From Nitrospira sp. KM1 (GTDB lineage Bacteria; Nitrospirota; Nitrospiria; Nitrospirales; Nitrospiraceae), in NCBI RefSeq assembly GCF_011405515.1, contig NZ_AP022671.1, forward strand, positions 620,001 to 684,000: 64,000 bases of DNA. The letters are read 5' to 3'. The notes under the pieces were generated by a model, which saw nothing but the letters and a program-made list of their open reading frames with translations, did not search any database and was not told where the DNA came from. Below, in pieces: positions 22,898-31,800 of this stretch. The translations under genes and the position numbers were made by a program. How positions within the stretch are numbered: position 1 is the stretch's first letter; every line of letters starts with the position of its first letter.

Positions 22898-24876
22898 TAG
22901 TGGCCACCTCCGACAATCTCCCCCAATAACCCCTCTGTCACCTTCTCCAGCGCCAGGATATCCGCCCGAATCTCCTCCAGCGTGCGTAGCGGCTGCGGCT
23001 TGTAGAAGTAACGCGTGAAGCTAATCTCGTAGCCGATTTTGATACTCTCCGGGTCGTACCATGCGTCCGGTACGTGGGGGAGCACCTCTCTACGGATGAA
23101 CGCTTCGATACCGCCTTTTTCCAATAATGGAATTTGCTCTGTGTCACGCAGTTCGGTATCGGGCTCGTATTCCACCACAACGGATTTGCCGCTGATCGTT
23201 GCCTCAAACAAGCCGAACAATGGATCGGACTTCGCCCCTTTCTTATGGATCGTTTTGATCACCGGCTGGGCCTTCTCATCCCGCTCGCCCGTCTCCTTGA
23301 GCGCTTTGATCTCTTTGGGACTGTACACTTTGCCGGAATCAATTCCCTTGAGCCGCAGCGGCCGCTCGACCGTCACTTTCCAATAGCCGAATGCCTCGTT
23401 GCGAAATATCTTCGACTGCTCGGTCTCTTTGAAATCAAGAAATGTCCGACAGATGCGCTGGATGTCGTCGTCCGACAGCTCACAGTTCTTCTTGCCCAGG
23501 TTCTTGCGCAGCGGCTTGAACCACTGTGTGGCGTCGATGAGTTGGGTTTTGCCTTTACGATGATCCGGTTTCCGGTTGGTGAGAACCCAGACATAGGTGG
23601 CGATGTCGGTGTTGTAGAACATGTTCAACGGCAGGGCAACGATGGCTTCCAGCCAATCGTTTTCGATGATCCAGCGACGAATGTTGCTTTCGCCTTGGCC
23701 GGCATCGCCGGTGAAGAGCGATGAGCCGTTGTGTACTTCGGCAATCCGGCTGCCGAGTTTGGTCCTGTGCTTTATCTTGGACAGCATGTTGGCCAGGAAC
23801 AACATCTGTCCGTCGCTCGATCGCGTGATCAGCGAGTATTCGGAATCGCCTCCGTGCTGAATCATGAAGCGCGGATCTTTGAGACCGTCCTTCCCGCCCA
23901 GGCGTTCGAGATCGCTCTTCCAGCTCTTCCCATAAGGTGGATTCGAGAGCATGAAATCGAATTCCCTTGAGGGGAAGGCATCGTTGGACAGCGTGGAGTG
24001 CTCCGGTCCCCCGACAAGATTGTCCGCCGCTTCCCCTTCGCCTTTCAGCAGGAGATCGGCCTTGGCGATGGCATAGGTTTCGGCATTGATCTCCTGCCCA
24101 TAGAGGTGCGTGGCCACTTTCTTCTTATGCTCGGCCGCCAGTTGTTGCAGCGTGTCTTCCGCCACCGTCAACATGCCGCCCGTGCCGCAGGCACCGTCGT
24201 ACAGCAGATACGTCCCTGACTGAATCTTTTCGGCGATCGGCAGGAAGATCAGCTTGGCCATTAATTTCACGGCATCACGCGGTGTCCAGTGTTCGCCGGC
24301 TTCTTCGTTGTTTTCTTCGTTGAACCGGCGAACCAGTTCCTCAAAGATCGTCCCCATTGCGTGGTTGTCCAGTCCTGGATGTTTGACCGATCCGTCGTTG
24401 TTCTTGACTGGATTCGGGCTCAGATTGATGTCCGGCGACAGGAACTTGCTGATCAATGTACCGAGGGCATCAGCTTTGGAGAGGCGCGGGATCTGATTGC
24501 GAAACTCGAAATTGTCCAGGATGTCCTGAACGTTCGGGGAGAATCCATCCAGGTACGCTTCGAAGTCAGCCTTGAGTTGTTGTTGGCTGGATCGGGCGCT
24601 GAGATCGCGAAGCGTAAACTTAGACTTGTTGTAAAAATCTTGGCCGGCCGCCTGCCGCAACGCGGGATCTTGGTGAACTACTTTGGCCTTATTAAGCGAG
24701 GCCTTCATATCCAGCACTGCTTGCTTGGTCGATTCCAATACCGCGTCCAAGCGACGGAGCACGGTCATCGGCAGGATCACGTCCCGATATTTTCCTCGTA
24801 CATAGAGATCGCGCAGCACATCGTCGGCGATTCCCCAAATGAAGTTCGCAATCCAGTTCAAATCTCCATTATTCAT
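22897..24876 (-). CDS. hsdM: Type I restriction enzyme, M (methyltransferase) subunit
   Basis: This 659-residue protein has an HsdM N-terminal helical domain (about 1-170), the SAM-binding motif LLYDGACGTGGML at 224-236 and the catalytic motif NPPYGKSW at 312-319, typical of N6-adenine methylation. GEHWTPRDAVKLMAKL at about 194-209 is also characteristic. A C-terminal extension of about 150 residues follows. The ATG at 24876 is preceded by GGAG. It is the first gene of the composite operon and, with HsdS, protects host DNA. Confidence 0.94.
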   Translation of the reverse strand: MNNGDLNWIANFIWGIADDVLRDLYVRGKYRDVILPMTVLRRLDAVLESTKQAVLDMKASLNKAKVVHQDPALRQAAGQDFYNKSKFTLRDLSARSSQQQLKADFEAYLDGFSPNVQDILDNFEFRNQIPRLSKADALGTLISKFLSPDINLSPNPVKNNDGSVKHPGLDNHAMGTIFEELVRRFNEENNEEAGEHWTPRDAVKLMAKLIFLPIAEKIQSGTYLLYDGACGTGGMLTVAEDTLQQLAAEHKKKVATHLYGQEINAETYAIAKADLLLKGEGEAADNLVGGPEHSTLSNDAFPSREFDFMLSNPPYGKSWKSDLERLGGKDGLKDPRFMIQHGGDSEYSLITRSSDGQMLFLANMLSKIKHRTKLGSRIAEVHNGSSLFTGDAGQGESNIRRWIIENDWLEAIVALPLNMFYNTDIATYVWVLTNRKPDHRKGKTQLIDATQWFKPLRKNLGKKNCELSDDDIQRICRTFLDFKETEQSKIFRNEAFGYWKVTVERPLRLKGIDSGKVYSPKEIKALKETGERDEKAQPVIKTIHKKGAKSDPLFGLFEATISGKSVVVEYEPDTELRDTEQIPLLEKGGIEAFIRREVLPHVPDAWYDPESIKIGYEISFTRYFYKPQPLRTLEEIRADILALEKVTEGLLGEIVGGGH

Positions 24877-25090
24877 TCATCACTCCACTAAGGGTCGATG
24901 GCGCAGTCAATTACGCCATTGGTGGCGGAAAAGCAATCATTCCGAAGGTGGGTTTGGCTGAAAGGACAGGTTTTTTGACAAAGCGCTCGTACTTCTACTG
25001 GACTGGCTGAGAGATTCCAAACATACTCATGGGGTGATCAAGATCCTTTGCTTTCTCACTGATATTGGCTAAGGATATAGGCCGGTTTAG

Positions 25091-25237
25091 GGCCTCGCCC
25101 TTCCGGGATGGAGGGTTCATCGCCTCTCCGGTGATCGGAAAGGGACATGGAGCATCTCCACGTCAGGGAACTGGCGCATCACCTTTGAAGAAGAAGATGG
25201 CTATTTGGATTTGTTAGATTTGGAGGACTATCACTGA
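25091..25237 (+). pseudogene. higB: higB toxin, C-terminal half only
   Basis: The frame ending at the TGA 25235-25237 reads GLALPGWRVHRLSGDRKGTW, SISTSGNWRITFEEEDGYLD, LLDLEDYH. This is the second half of HigB toxins (LPG.RLH.LKG.R.G.WS..SGNWR). An in-frame stop lies just upstream and no N-terminal half is visible in the ~200 nt before it. The TGA overlaps the ATG of higA (TGATG), so the remnant still has its original junction with the antitoxin. Confidence 0.75.
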
Positions 25238-25542
25238 TGGCGCCGAAAGGAATGAAAATCGGGATGAAGCCTGCCCATCCGGGAGGGTTCATCAAGACGG
25301 AAATCTTGGACGAGCTCGGTCTGAACGTGACCCAGGCAGCCGGAATCCTTGGCGTACGCCGTGCGACACTCTCCGACCTGGTGAATGAAAAAGCCTCGCT
25401 GACGCCGGAAATGGCGCTGCGTTTGGAGAAGGCCTTCCGTCTCAGCATGGACATGCTGCTTCAGATGCAGGCCTGGTACGACAGCACCGAGATGCGTAAG
25501 CAAGCCGGGAAAATCAAGATCGAGCCCTTCATCCCGGCCTAG
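25237..25542 (+). CDS. higA: HigA-family XRE antitoxin
   Basis: This 101-residue protein opens MKIGMKPAHPGGFIKTEILD, typical HigA, with a helix-turn-helix at about 34-70 (NVTQAAGILGVRRATLSDLV, LTPEMALRLEKAF) and the common QMQAWYDSTEMRKQAGK tail. The ATG overlaps the stop of the higB remnant. It is a second orphan HigA in the window, together with 6830-7138; the two are similar in layout but not closely identical. Confidence 0.85.
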   Translation: MAPKGMKIGMKPAHPGGFIKTEILDELGLNVTQAAGILGVRRATLSDLVNEKASLTPEMALRLEKAFRLSMDMLLQMQAWYDSTEMRKQAGKIKIEPFIPA

Positions 25543-25625
25543 TCTTATCAGTTGCCCATGTGGCTGCAGATCCGACCATTCTTTTCATTGACCAGCTGCA
25601 GACGGCTGGATCACCAGCCGATAGG

Positions 25626-25901
25626 TCACAGACCGACCTTCCTCAACATTTGTCGGATTTTTTCATAGGACACCGAGCGTTCGGCCCGTCGTTCATACCA
25701 GCGAGCCACATCAATCAGATCCTCTTTGAGCGCTGGATTGGCAAAGAGGTGTTGCAGAACAACTTCCCGTTGTGATCTGGGCAAAGCTTCAAAGGCAGTG
25801 AGGAAGACTTCGGCTGTCGCATTTGCTGGTTCATGAATGGCTACTCTTCCATAAGCGTCGAGGCGTCGTGTCAAAGTTGCCCGTCCCAATTCTGCGTCCA
25901 C
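25626..25901 (-). CDS. Small helical protein of unknown function
   Basis: This 91-residue protein starts at a GTG (25901) placed directly behind the TAA of the upstream antidote gene (TAAGTG), so the two are co-translated. The sequence is mostly helical and charged: VFLTAFEALPRSQREVVLQH, LFANPALKEDLIDVARWYER, SVSYEKIRQMLRKVGL. It does not look like a RelE/HigB toxin. I recognise no family. Position suggests a link to the antidote-type regulator. Confidence 0.6.
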   Translation of the reverse strand: MDAELGRATLTRRLDAYGRVAIHEPANATAEVFLTAFEALPRSQREVVLQHLFANPALKEDLIDVARWYERRAERSVSYEKIRQMLRKVGL

Positions 25902-26195
25902 TTAACGGTTTGCCGTGATAGCGAGTCGGAATCCCAAGGCACGCAATAAGGCATCGAGGCTGCGAAACTCGGGGGTACCCCGCTCGGAGAGCATTTTGTA
26001 CAGGCTCTCGCGATTGAGCTTGGTTTTCTCAGCCAGTCGGGCCACACCGCCTTGAGCCTCCGCTACATTCCTCAGCGCCAACATGAACAGTTCAGGATCT
26101 TCCTCCTCTAACGCAGCATTTAAATAGTCTTCGGCTTCGCCTATATCACGCAGGCTGTCGATCAAGTAGGGTTGATAAGCCTTGCTCTTTTTCAT
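25902..26195 (-). CDS. Addiction-module antidote protein (HigA2-type HTH)
   Basis: The product is 97 residues from the ATG 26195. It reads YLIDSLRDIGEAEDYLNAAL, ELFMLALRNVAEAQGGVARL, AEKTKLNRESLYKMLSERGT, PEFRSLDALLRALGFRL, the conserved architecture of the putative addiction-module antidote family with an HTH at about 55-75. The start codon is 9 nt behind the encoded CCA end of tRNA-Leu on the same strand, with only a weak GGCGG as Shine-Dalgarno sequence, so the mRNA may be released by processing of a tRNA transcript. No toxin gene accompanies it. Confidence 0.8.
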   Translation of the reverse strand: MKKSKAYQPYLIDSLRDIGEAEDYLNAALEEEDPELFMLALRNVAEAQGGVARLAEKTKLNRESLYKMLSERGTPEFRSLDALLRALGFRLAITANR

Positions 26196-26203
26196 AACCG
26201 CCG

Positions 26204-26293
26204 TGGTGCGGATGGCGGGGGTCGAACCCGCACGACCCTTTCGGGTCACAGGATTTTAAGTCCTGTGCGTATGCCTGTTTCGCCACATCCGCA
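26204..26293 (-). tRNA. tRNA-Leu (anticodon TAA), CCA end encoded
   Basis: On the minus strand the acceptor arm TGCGGAT (5' end 26293) pairs with ATCCGCA, followed by an encoded CCA (26204-26206). The anticodon arm is CAGGA-CTTAAAA-TCCTG, giving anticodon TAA for Leu UUA codons. A long variable arm (GACCCGAAAGGGTC) marks it as a class II tRNA. The T arm contains GGTTCGACCCC. It lies at the boundary between accessory and core regions; no integrase or repeated 3' end was seen. Confidence 0.95.
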
Positions 26294-26629
26294 TCGGATG
26301 GAAGAGGATCCGGAGTGTAGCATTTCAATCATAAGGAAAAAAGACGAGGCCGACATCGGTCTTGAACGTGAGCTCTTGACCTGAAGCTTACAGATCGAGG
26401 ATGGAGATTATGCGCCGGAATGCGAGCGTGCGTGAAAATTCTGACCGGCAGGAAGGATACGATCGAAAATCGGAATGATTCATTATGAACTTCGCGGTAC
26501 CGAACCCGAGAGAGCGAGATGTCCTTTCAAACGCAAACAGCCTGTGCCAATTCTGGCATCAGGCCGAGTGCGGTCGGAGATGAACACTGCGCGACGCGTC
26601 AGCAACGGGTCGCGCGCCGACATACTATA
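26294..26629. other. Intergenic stretch upstream of tRNA-Leu
   Basis: About 335 nt without a credible gene on either strand. It should contain the promoter of tRNA-Leu and the 3' end of the ytxH-like gene. I see no clear terminator hairpin with a T run. Confidence 0.4.
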
Positions 26630-26887
26630 TTAGGCCGCTTCTTTCGTATGAAGGTCCCGCTTCTGGACAATGGCCTTGCTGCGGTCCACGACATCTTTCA
26701 CTCCGCTCTGCACGGCGCGGCCCCAGCGCGTTGCATTCACCTGCGCCTTCTTGGCATATCGCCCGATATCGCGCCGCGTTTCTGCGCCGGTCTGCGGTGC
26801 GAACAGCAGCCCGATCCCCGCTCCGACAACCGCCCCGCCCGCGACCAATGCCGCCATCTTTGCCGCATACTTTCCCTGGTCAGACAT
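26630..26887 (-). CDS. YtxH-domain protein
   Basis: This 85-residue protein starts MSDQGKYAAKMAALVAGG at the ATG 26887 behind AGGAGGG. Residues 10-30 form a glycine-rich membrane segment (VAGGAVVGAGIGLLFAPQTG), followed by AETRRDIGRYAKKAQVNATR and a charged helical tail (VVDRSKAIVQKRD). This is the YtxH layout, known from stress-related membrane-anchored proteins. An in-frame upstream start at 26932 lacks a Shine-Dalgarno sequence. The exact role is unknown. Confidence 0.8.
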   Translation of the reverse strand: MSDQGKYAAKMAALVAGGAVVGAGIGLLFAPQTGAETRRDIGRYAKKAQVNATRWGRAVQSGVKDVVDRSKAIVQKRDLHTKEAA

Positions 26888-27228
26888 GTTGCACCCTCCT
26901 TCAGAACGGTTAGTTGAACACTGTTGACGCATCCCTCGACATTCTACGAAGGGCTACAGCATCAACCGTGCCAGGGACTATTTTGCGAGAATCTATGGAA
27001 AACTTTTTCCCCGCCCGGCCGGGGGTTAACGCGAGTTAATCTATGGTCTCGTTTTGTTCACACTCCGCGACACAGTCGTGATGGAAACCCAACAGGAAAA
27101 GTCTGCCCACAACGGTTTTTCGCTACGGAGACCTTGTCTGCATCGGCCGCCGCATAAACTCATGATGGTTGCTTGCTTTGGCCGTATCCCTCCCCTTATG
27201 ATCCGCCACAACGCCACATGAGGCATTC
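26888..27228. other. Intergenic stretch between the divergent ytxH-like gene and lgt
   Basis: About 340 nt that must hold two divergent promoters. No coding frame of interest and no clear regulatory palindrome was found. Confidence 0.4.
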
Positions 27229-28062
27229 ATGATACGAATGAACGCAATTCCTTATCCGAACATCGACCCCGTCTTCCTGGACCTCGGAGTGGTACAGCTT
27301 CGATGGTACGGGCTCATGTACCTGATCGGGCTCACCATCGCCTATTTTGTGATCCGTCAAAAAACTGCCACGTTGGGTCTGGGGCTAACCAAAGACCAGG
27401 TCTATGACATGGTCGTGTGGGCGGCGTTCGGTGTCTTCATCGGCGGGCGCCTCGGCTATACGCTGTTCTATAACCTGTCCTATTACCTCGAACACCCGCT
27501 GAAGATTTTTGCAGTCTGGGAAGGAGGCATGTCGTTTCACGGCGGGCTGATCGGCACGATCGTGGCGTTGATTTGGTTCGCCAAGCGGCAGCACATCCCG
27601 GTCTATACCGTGGCCGACATGGCCGCCGCCGTCACGCCGATCGGACTCGGACTGGGGCGGATGGGAAACTTCATCAACGGTGAGCTCTTCGGAAGAGCAT
27701 CCGATGTCCCCTGGTGCATGGTGTTTCCCTACGGGGGTCCGGTCTGCCGGCACCCGTCGCAGCTGTACGAGGCAGCATTGGAAGGCGTGCTGCTGTTCAC
27801 GGCGCTGTGGCTGATCGGAAGACGGCCGACGCCGCCTGGAACCGTGTTCTGGAGTTTCATCACCGGATACGGCATCTGCCGGATGATCGCCGAGCTCTTC
27901 CGCGAGCCGGACGCTCACATCGGGTTTCTGTTCGGGTCGTTCTCGATGGGGCAGATTCTCTCATTCCCCATGATCGTGATCGGCAGCTTCATGCTGGTGC
28001 TGGGATACCAACGCCGCACGCTCACGAGTGGACCGGCCGGCGGCAAGGTCACGACGGGCTGA
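27229..28062 (+). CDS. lgt: Prolipoprotein diacylglyceryl transferase
   Basis: This 277-residue inner-membrane enzyme transfers diacylglycerol from phosphatidylglycerol to the lipobox Cys of prolipoproteins. Visible landmarks are VQLRWYGLMYLIGL at about 22-35, GRLGYTLFYNLSYY, WEGGMSFHGGLIG with the essential His at about 105, and the Lgt signature GRMGNFINGELFGR at about 143-156. Seven membrane segments are spread over the length. The ATG at 27229 has TGAGG upstream; ATG 27238 is possible. Several lipobox proteins in this window (286, 28875, 43680) are likely substrates. Confidence 0.95.
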   Translation: MIRMNAIPYPNIDPVFLDLGVVQLRWYGLMYLIGLTIAYFVIRQKTATLGLGLTKDQVYDMVVWAAFGVFIGGRLGYTLFYNLSYYLEHPLKIFAVWEGGMSFHGGLIGTIVALIWFAKRQHIPVYTVADMAAAVTPIGLGLGRMGNFINGELFGRASDVPWCMVFPYGGPVCRHPSQLYEAALEGVLLFTALWLIGRRPTPPGTVFWSFITGYGICRMIAELFREPDAHIGFLFGSFSMGQILSFPMIVIGSFMLVLGYQRRTLTSGPAGGKVTTG

Positions 28063-28075
28063 GGGCGCGACGCCT

Positions 28076-28459
28076 TCAATACGGCATTTCGTCGTCGTCC
28101 AAACCGACATGATGGCCCAGCTCGTGAACCACCGTGTCCCGTACTTCCTGCCTGATTTCTTCCGGAGTCCGGCACAACCGTAAAATCGGCCCGCGGTAGA
28201 TGGAGATGCGTGGCGGTTGCTGTCCTCCGGTTTGGAAAAACGCCGGCTCCGCAAGCGAGACCCCTTGGTAGAGTCCCAGCAGGTCGTCCTCCGATTCGAG
28301 TTCCAAATCGCGAAGGACATCTGCGGGCGGCTCTTCCTCGACGACCACCGAGACTTCCTCGATCATCTTGTCGTACGGCGCAGGCAGGTCATCGACGGCC
28401 TGCTCGACCAAAGCGGCAAAGGCCTCCTCTGAGACATGATGGCGGCGCCGGGCGCTCAC
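28076..28459 (-). CDS. Minimal zincin metallopeptidase family protein
   Basis: This 127-residue protein has the zinc motif HELGHHVGLDDDEM at about 112-125 (HExxH plus a downstream Asp), in the setting RQEVRDTVVHELGHHVG. It also shows ISIYRGPILRLC, as in the small soluble zincin-like family (PF06262-type). No signal peptide is present. It is the last gene of the minus-strand run from the zinc-ribbon microgene through addB and addA; the TPR lipoprotein stop lies 2 nt upstream. The substrate is unknown. Confidence 0.85.
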   Translation of the reverse strand: MSARRRHHVSEEAFAALVEQAVDDLPAPYDKMIEEVSVVVEEEPPADVLRDLELESEDDLLGLYQGVSLAEPAFFQTGGQQPPRISIYRGPILRLCRTPEEIRQEVRDTVVHELGHHVGLDDDEMPY

Positions 28460-28461
28460 GG

Positions 28462-28875
28462 TCAGAATCCTTTATAGGTGGGATCCTGGTATGATTTCTT
28501 GCTGATGTCGTGCTGCAGTCCGCCTTGCTGACTCCGGAGCGGAGGGGAGTCCCAGATCACCTTGTTGCCGGGAGCGAGATTCGCGGCCTCCATATAATGC
28601 TTCCGCGCTTCAGCCGGATTGCCCATTCGATCGAGCGTGACACCCAGATTGTAATGCGCTTCGGCCACCGAGGGATCGAGCACGATCGTGTGACGGTACG
28701 CCTGTTCGGCCCCGGACCAGTCGCGCGAGGCGAAGAGCGCATTGCCCTTTTGGAGTTCAGCAGCCACCGCCGGCGTGACGTCCGGTGGCGGCTGCAGTGT
28801 GTTCATCGCCTGCGTGGTTTTGGAACAGCCGGCGATGAGAGTGAACAGAACTAGCAGAATTCCGGGAACTGACAT
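28462..28875 (-). CDS. TPR-repeat lipoprotein
   Basis: This 137-residue protein opens with a lipoprotein signal peptide (VPGILLVLFTLIAGCSK; lipobox Cys17). After a short linker come two tetratricopeptide repeats: LQKGNALFASRDWSGAEQAY followed by AEAHYNLGVTLDRMGNPAEA. The C-terminus (DISKKSYQDPTYKGF) is polar. TPRs mediate protein contacts, here presumably in the periplasm or at the outer membrane. It begins 10 nt after the addA-like stop. Confidence 0.85.
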   Translation of the reverse strand: MSVPGILLVLFTLIAGCSKTTQAMNTLQPPPDVTPAVAAELQKGNALFASRDWSGAEQAYRHTIVLDPSVAEAHYNLGVTLDRMGNPAEARKHYMEAANLAPGNKVIWDSPPLRSQQGGLQHDISKKSYQDPTYKGF

Positions 28876-28885
28876 GGCATCCTCC

Positions 28886-31800
28886 TTAAACGTCCACCGT
28901 CACGCCCGATCTCACAAAAATAAATTGAAACCCGGCATCCGACTCGCCGAGAGATCGTTCGACGGCAGCGCGATAGATCGACGCTTGACCTTCATACTGT
29001 CGAGCCCGCTCGCGGGCCTCGTCGCCCGCCACATCATCGGTCTTATAGTCGGCAATCCAAATTCTCCCGTCAAGACGGTAGATCAGGTCGATGACCCCTT
29101 CCATCACCTGGCCGTTTTCCCACGGCATCAGAAACGGGATCTCCCGTCCCAGGATGGTCGCCGCTCGAAGGCGACCGTACGCCTCCGATTGCACGAAGCC
29201 GGCGAACATCCGCCGGATTTCTTCGGTCAGGGACGGAACCAGCGGCAGCTGCTCGGCCGTCAGGATGGCTTGGGCCGCAGCCATATGGACATCCATATCT
29301 TCCAAACCACCGGCAAACTCCCAGCGCTGGAGAATACGGTGCGCCAGTATGCCGACCAGGCGATTCTGTTCACGATCCCGAGCCGCCCGGGATGATGCCA
29401 TGCGCGGAGATCGCACCGCAGACTCCGGCCGTGACATTCCTGTCGGCGTCACATGCCGCGGCCTCTGCTGCGCGGCCTTCCAACGGCCCGTCCGCTCCTC
29501 CCACAGAGAGGCCATGCCCGCCGGATCGATCGCAGGAATGTCGGATACGATGCCGGATTCACGCCGCTGCCGCTTCCGGACTGTGCCCCTCACAACGACA
29601 TGTGGAATCGCGCTGGCTCCGACCGTGAACGCGGCGGTTGACGGATCGCCGATGTCCCCCTCTCCGATCGCCCGCAGCAATTCAATGACGGATTCACCTA
29701 CTGCACGGGCGGTCTTGCCGCCGGAGAGCACCAGCATGTCCTTGGCGCGTGTCATGCCGACATAGAGCACGCGCCGCCGTTCCGCTTCCTCCCGGATCGC
29801 GGCCTTTTCTTGTACGAGCACGGCGCCGAGCGTCCGATGGCTGCCGAGCGACAGGCCGTACAATCCGGTCGACCAGTCATAGCTCACAGGCGGGACGGAC
29901 CGTTCCCCTCCGCTTCCCTGATGCAGACCGGGCAGGACGACGACCGGGAATTCCAATCCCTTGGCTTTGTGGATGGTCAAGATGTGAATGGCGTCGTGCG
30001 ACTCTTCTGCGAGCGGACTTTCCGCCTCGTCCGGCCGCTCGTCGAGACGCGAGACCATCAATTCGACGAATCCGCCGAGTGTCATGTGCGGACGGTCCGA
30101 CAGCCCGGCGGCCGTCTGTTTGATCTTGACAAGATTGGCAACCGCCTGTTCGCCGTGGATCGAGGCCGCAGCCAATTCCAACATGCACAGCCGGTCGAAG
30201 ACCAACTGGATGGCATCGGCCAGAGGAAACGCGGCGATCTCATGGTGCAGATAGGCCAATTGCTTGAAGAGATCTGCGATTTGATCCTTGCGTGGATGGT
30301 CCCATTGGGTGAGCCGGTCTGGGGCGAGATAGGTAAACAGTCTCCGCTCGCGCAGGTCGAAAAGTTCGCGATCGGTCAATCCGCCCAGCGGCGAGCGCAG
30401 GATGCCAGCCATGGCGACGGAGTCGTGCGGGTTGTCCAGCACGCGAAGAATATTGATGAGGTCGATGACTTCCTGCCGGCGGTAGAAGTGTTTTTCTCCC
30501 TCGATCAGGTACGGGATGCCGTGCCGCTGCAGCGCTTCCAAATACGCATCGGCCTGTGTCAGCTTGCGGAAGAGGAAAGCGACGTGCCCCGGTTTGACTC
30601 CCGGACGTCCAAAGAGATCCTCCTTGAGCCAGCGGGCCAGCATCTCGGATTCCGCTCTGGTCGCTTCCTGGCCGCCGTAGGCTTCAGCGTCCGCATCCGG
30701 TGACACCACGCGCAGATGCACACCGGGATCGACAGCCGGTGAACGCCGCGCGCGGCACACCTCCAGCCGCACGTTCGACGGTTGCACGTGCGGCCGGCGT
30801 TCGAACAGCCGGTCAAACACGTCGTTCACCGGTTCGAGCACGGCCGCATCGCTCCGGAAATTCGTAGTCAACGTGTGAATCATTCCTTGCTGAGATTCGA
30901 TCTTCCGGACGACCCGGTCGAAGGCCTCGATGTCGGCCCGGCGAAAGGCATAGATCGATTGCTTGGGATCGCCGACGATAAACAGCTTTCCATCCTCCAG
31001 TGTCGTCTCATGCCACGTGGATGCATGTCGGCCAAGCCGTTCCGAGACGGCCAGGATGATCTCGTATTGAATCGGATCGGTATCTTGAAATTCGTCCACG
31101 AGCACCGCCCGGTAGGCCTGTTTGATCTGTTCCCGCACTCCGGGATGGTCACGCAGCAGAGATCTGGCTCCTGCCAGCAAGCCATCGAACGATATGCGCC
31201 CTTGTGCGGTAAAGGAGGTGCGAATGTCCTGAATGATTGAAGCCAGTAAGTTAATCAGCTTCTTGAAGAATGCATCATTAACATATAGCAATTGGACGGC
31301 TATACCGATGTACTGGCTGGCTTCCTTTATTTCCGATTTCTCCCATCCCACGATCGTGCCACCGGGATCCTTCTCGAGCCATTCCAGATCGGTTGTAGAG
31401 ATTTTGTCGATCGCATTTGAGCCCTCTTGCCCATAAGCGGACAAGACCGCGACCGCAGCGGCAAGCATGTGCTCGATCTTTTTTCTCTTTGGACGGTCAT
31501 GACGATCGAGGAGCGCCGCAGCCCGATCGCGTGTCTCAACAAGCCAACCCCGTTCAGCAGGTCCCGGCTTGTCCCGCATCAGCTGCGCCTTGATCGCTTC
31601 CAGATCGACGAGATCGCCGGCCAACGCCCTCGCGATATTTCGTATCTCCTCGAGATCAGCGATGCGGAGAATCTCCCGCCACAGCGTATGGTGGCGGCCT
31701 TCACGGCTCAGCTCGCGATCGATCCAGACATCCCAGGCCCTGGCAAAATGTTCTTCGAAGCGCGATCCATCGTCCTCTTCGAAGGAAGGATCGAGGCGCG

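Noticed and set aside
24877-26293. Integration (att) site of an island at tRNA-Leu
   Set aside because: No integrase gene and no second copy of the tRNA 3' end was found in the window, so the boundary role of the tRNA is only suggestive.
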